Assembly: GCA_001774245.1 (NCBI GenBank)
Contig: MEZF01000036.1
Span: 16,441-23,041 of the forward strand
Origin: Candidatus Bathyarchaeota archaeon RBG_13_52_12
GTDB lineage: Archaea > Thermoproteota > Bathyarchaeia > TCS64
Direction: 5' to 3'
DNA length: 6,601 nucleotides
Below are positions 6,279-6,601 of this stretch, in pieces. The translations under genes were made by a program, and so were the position numbers. Below the pieces are notes generated by a model. The model did no database searches. It was not told where the DNA came from and worked only from the letters and a program-made list of their open reading frames with translations. Numbering within the stretch: the first letter of the stretch is position 1; each line of letters starts with the position of its first letter.

Positions 6279-6423
6279 AGCACCCGAAATGGTTAAATTT
6301 GAGACTTTTCCGGGGTAATGTTCGTAAAATGCTTAAAGTTAATCATTTCTGGTTGCCATCAATACTAGTAAATGCTTAATACGCCTCTACTTATTGGGTA
6401 ACCTATAGTAAGTATAGAGATAA

Positions 6424-6433
6424 GTATTATATA
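6424..6433 (+). promoter_or_regulatory. Candidate TATA box of tfb
   Basis: The AT-only stretch ATTATATA around 6425-6433 is the best TATA match on the plus strand upstream of ATG 6534. Transcription would start near 6455, giving a leader of roughly 80 bases. The flanks hold short direct repeats (TAAGTAT at 6409-6415 and 6421-6427). Confidence 0.45.
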
Positions 6434-6460
6434 CTAGTGGCGGGATGAAGCCATACTCTA

Positions 6461-6502
6461 TGGGTCGCGGAACCCAATTCCGGTACGAATCGGAATATTC
6501 CG
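6461..6502 (+). other. Structured leader upstream of tfb: two stem-loops and a competing third arm
   Basis: TGGGT (6461-6465) pairs with ACCCA (6472-6476). ATTCCG (6477-6482) pairs with CGGAAT (6491-6496). The latter can instead pair with a second ATTCCG (6497-6502), with which it forms a perfect 12-base palindrome. All lie between the predicted start site and the tfb ATG, so they could be mRNA structure or, at DNA level, protein-binding half-sites. Confidence 0.4.
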
Positions 6503-6533
6503 CAGATAATCACGTAGGGAAAAGTGAAGAAGA

Positions 6534-6601
6534 ATGATAGTAAAGACCGAGCAGTCCTCCAGCGACTCCTGCCCGGAGTGCGGGTCAAAGAACGTCATCA
6601 T
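6534..6601 (+). CDS. tfb: N-terminus of a putative transcription initiation factor B (TFB), cut by window end
   Basis: Only 22 codons are visible, starting at ATG 6534; an in-frame TGA at 6525-6527 excludes a longer form. A weak GTGA SD lies six bases upstream of the ATG. After a short polar leader (residues 1-12) comes CPECGSKNVI. That is how the N-terminal zinc ribbon of archaeal TFB begins: CPxCGS, later followed by a second Cys pair that would lie outside the window. TFB, the TFIIB homologue, bridges TBP on the TATA box with RNA polymerase. The zinc ribbon alone could also belong to another archaeal zinc-ribbon protein, so the assignment rests on the close match of the first knuckle and its position in the protein. 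Confidence 0.7.
   Translation, partial: MIVKTEQSSSDSCPECGSKNVI

Larger units (their letters stand above)
6200..6533. other. Divergent intergenic region between the phosphorylase gene and tfb
   Basis: This 334-base stretch is richer in A+T than its flanks and has no credible coding frame. It holds promoters for both divergent genes, the inverted repeats listed separately, and short direct repeats: AAATGCTTAA at 6327-6336 and 6370-6379 (43 bases apart), and ATACTAGT at 6362-6369 and 6431-6438. No tRNA or other known RNA gene could be recognised. Confidence 0.6.

Noticed and set aside
6200..6283. GTG start at 6283 for the phosphorylase, adding 28 residues
   Set aside because: The extra residues do not resemble the family, and both TATA candidates lie inside that stretch; the family core begins right after ATG 6199.
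6436..6503. tRNA-like cloverleaf (TGGC/GCCA arm, TGGGT/ACCCA arm, ATTCCG/CGGAAT arm)
   Set aside because: The middle loop has six bases, the T-loop lacks TTC, and the flanking sequence gives no acceptor stem, so it is not a tRNA.

Overview
The window looks like chromosomal DNA from an archaeon, most likely a thermophile of the Thermoproteota/TACK type. The evidence is two group II chaperonin (thermosome) subunits, the start of what reads as a TFB general transcription factor, TATA-box promoters, GGTGA/GGAG-type Shine-Dalgarno sites and T-tract terminators. A finer taxonomic placement is not supported by what I can see. No mobile element, CRISPR array, rRNA or convincing tRNA is present.

Layout: (1) 2-916 (+) is the 3' part of an M19 membrane-dipeptidase-family metallopeptidase; its start lies outside the window. 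(2) 931-2574 and 2585-4255 (both -) are two different thermosome subunits in tandem, transcribed as thsA then thsB, with only 10 bases between the genes and an SD that overlaps the upstream stop codon. The dipeptidase and thsB converge with a 14-base gap. (3) 4424-5137 (-), directly upstream of thsA, encodes a 237-residue regulator with an ArsR-like winged helix at the N-terminus, a coiled coil in the middle and a second winged helix at the C-terminus. (4) 5339-6199 (-) encodes a divergent member of the methylthioadenosine/purine nucleoside phosphorylase family. (5) 6200-6533 is an AT-rich divergent intergenic region with inverted repeats. (6) 6534-6601 (+) is the start of the putative tfb gene, cut by the window edge.

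The most interesting signal links the regulator to the chaperonin operon. The same 11-base palindrome, GGTTGTAAACC, lies just downstream of the TATA box in both promoters (4362-4372 and 5139-5149). In each case a second, more degenerate copy (AGTTGTA-type) sits 13-14 bases closer to the TATA box. At thsA the palindrome extends to 10-base arms without a mismatch. I infer that the regulator represses its own gene and thsAB by blocking RNA polymerase at the start site, giving a self-contained, autoregulated chaperonin (probably heat-shock) circuit. The architecture recalls the archaeal heat-shock repressors Phr of Pyrococcus and HSR1 of Archaeoglobus, but the operator sequence differs from the published sites as I know them. 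The nearby tfb and phosphorylase genes show at most weak signs of belonging to the same circuit.
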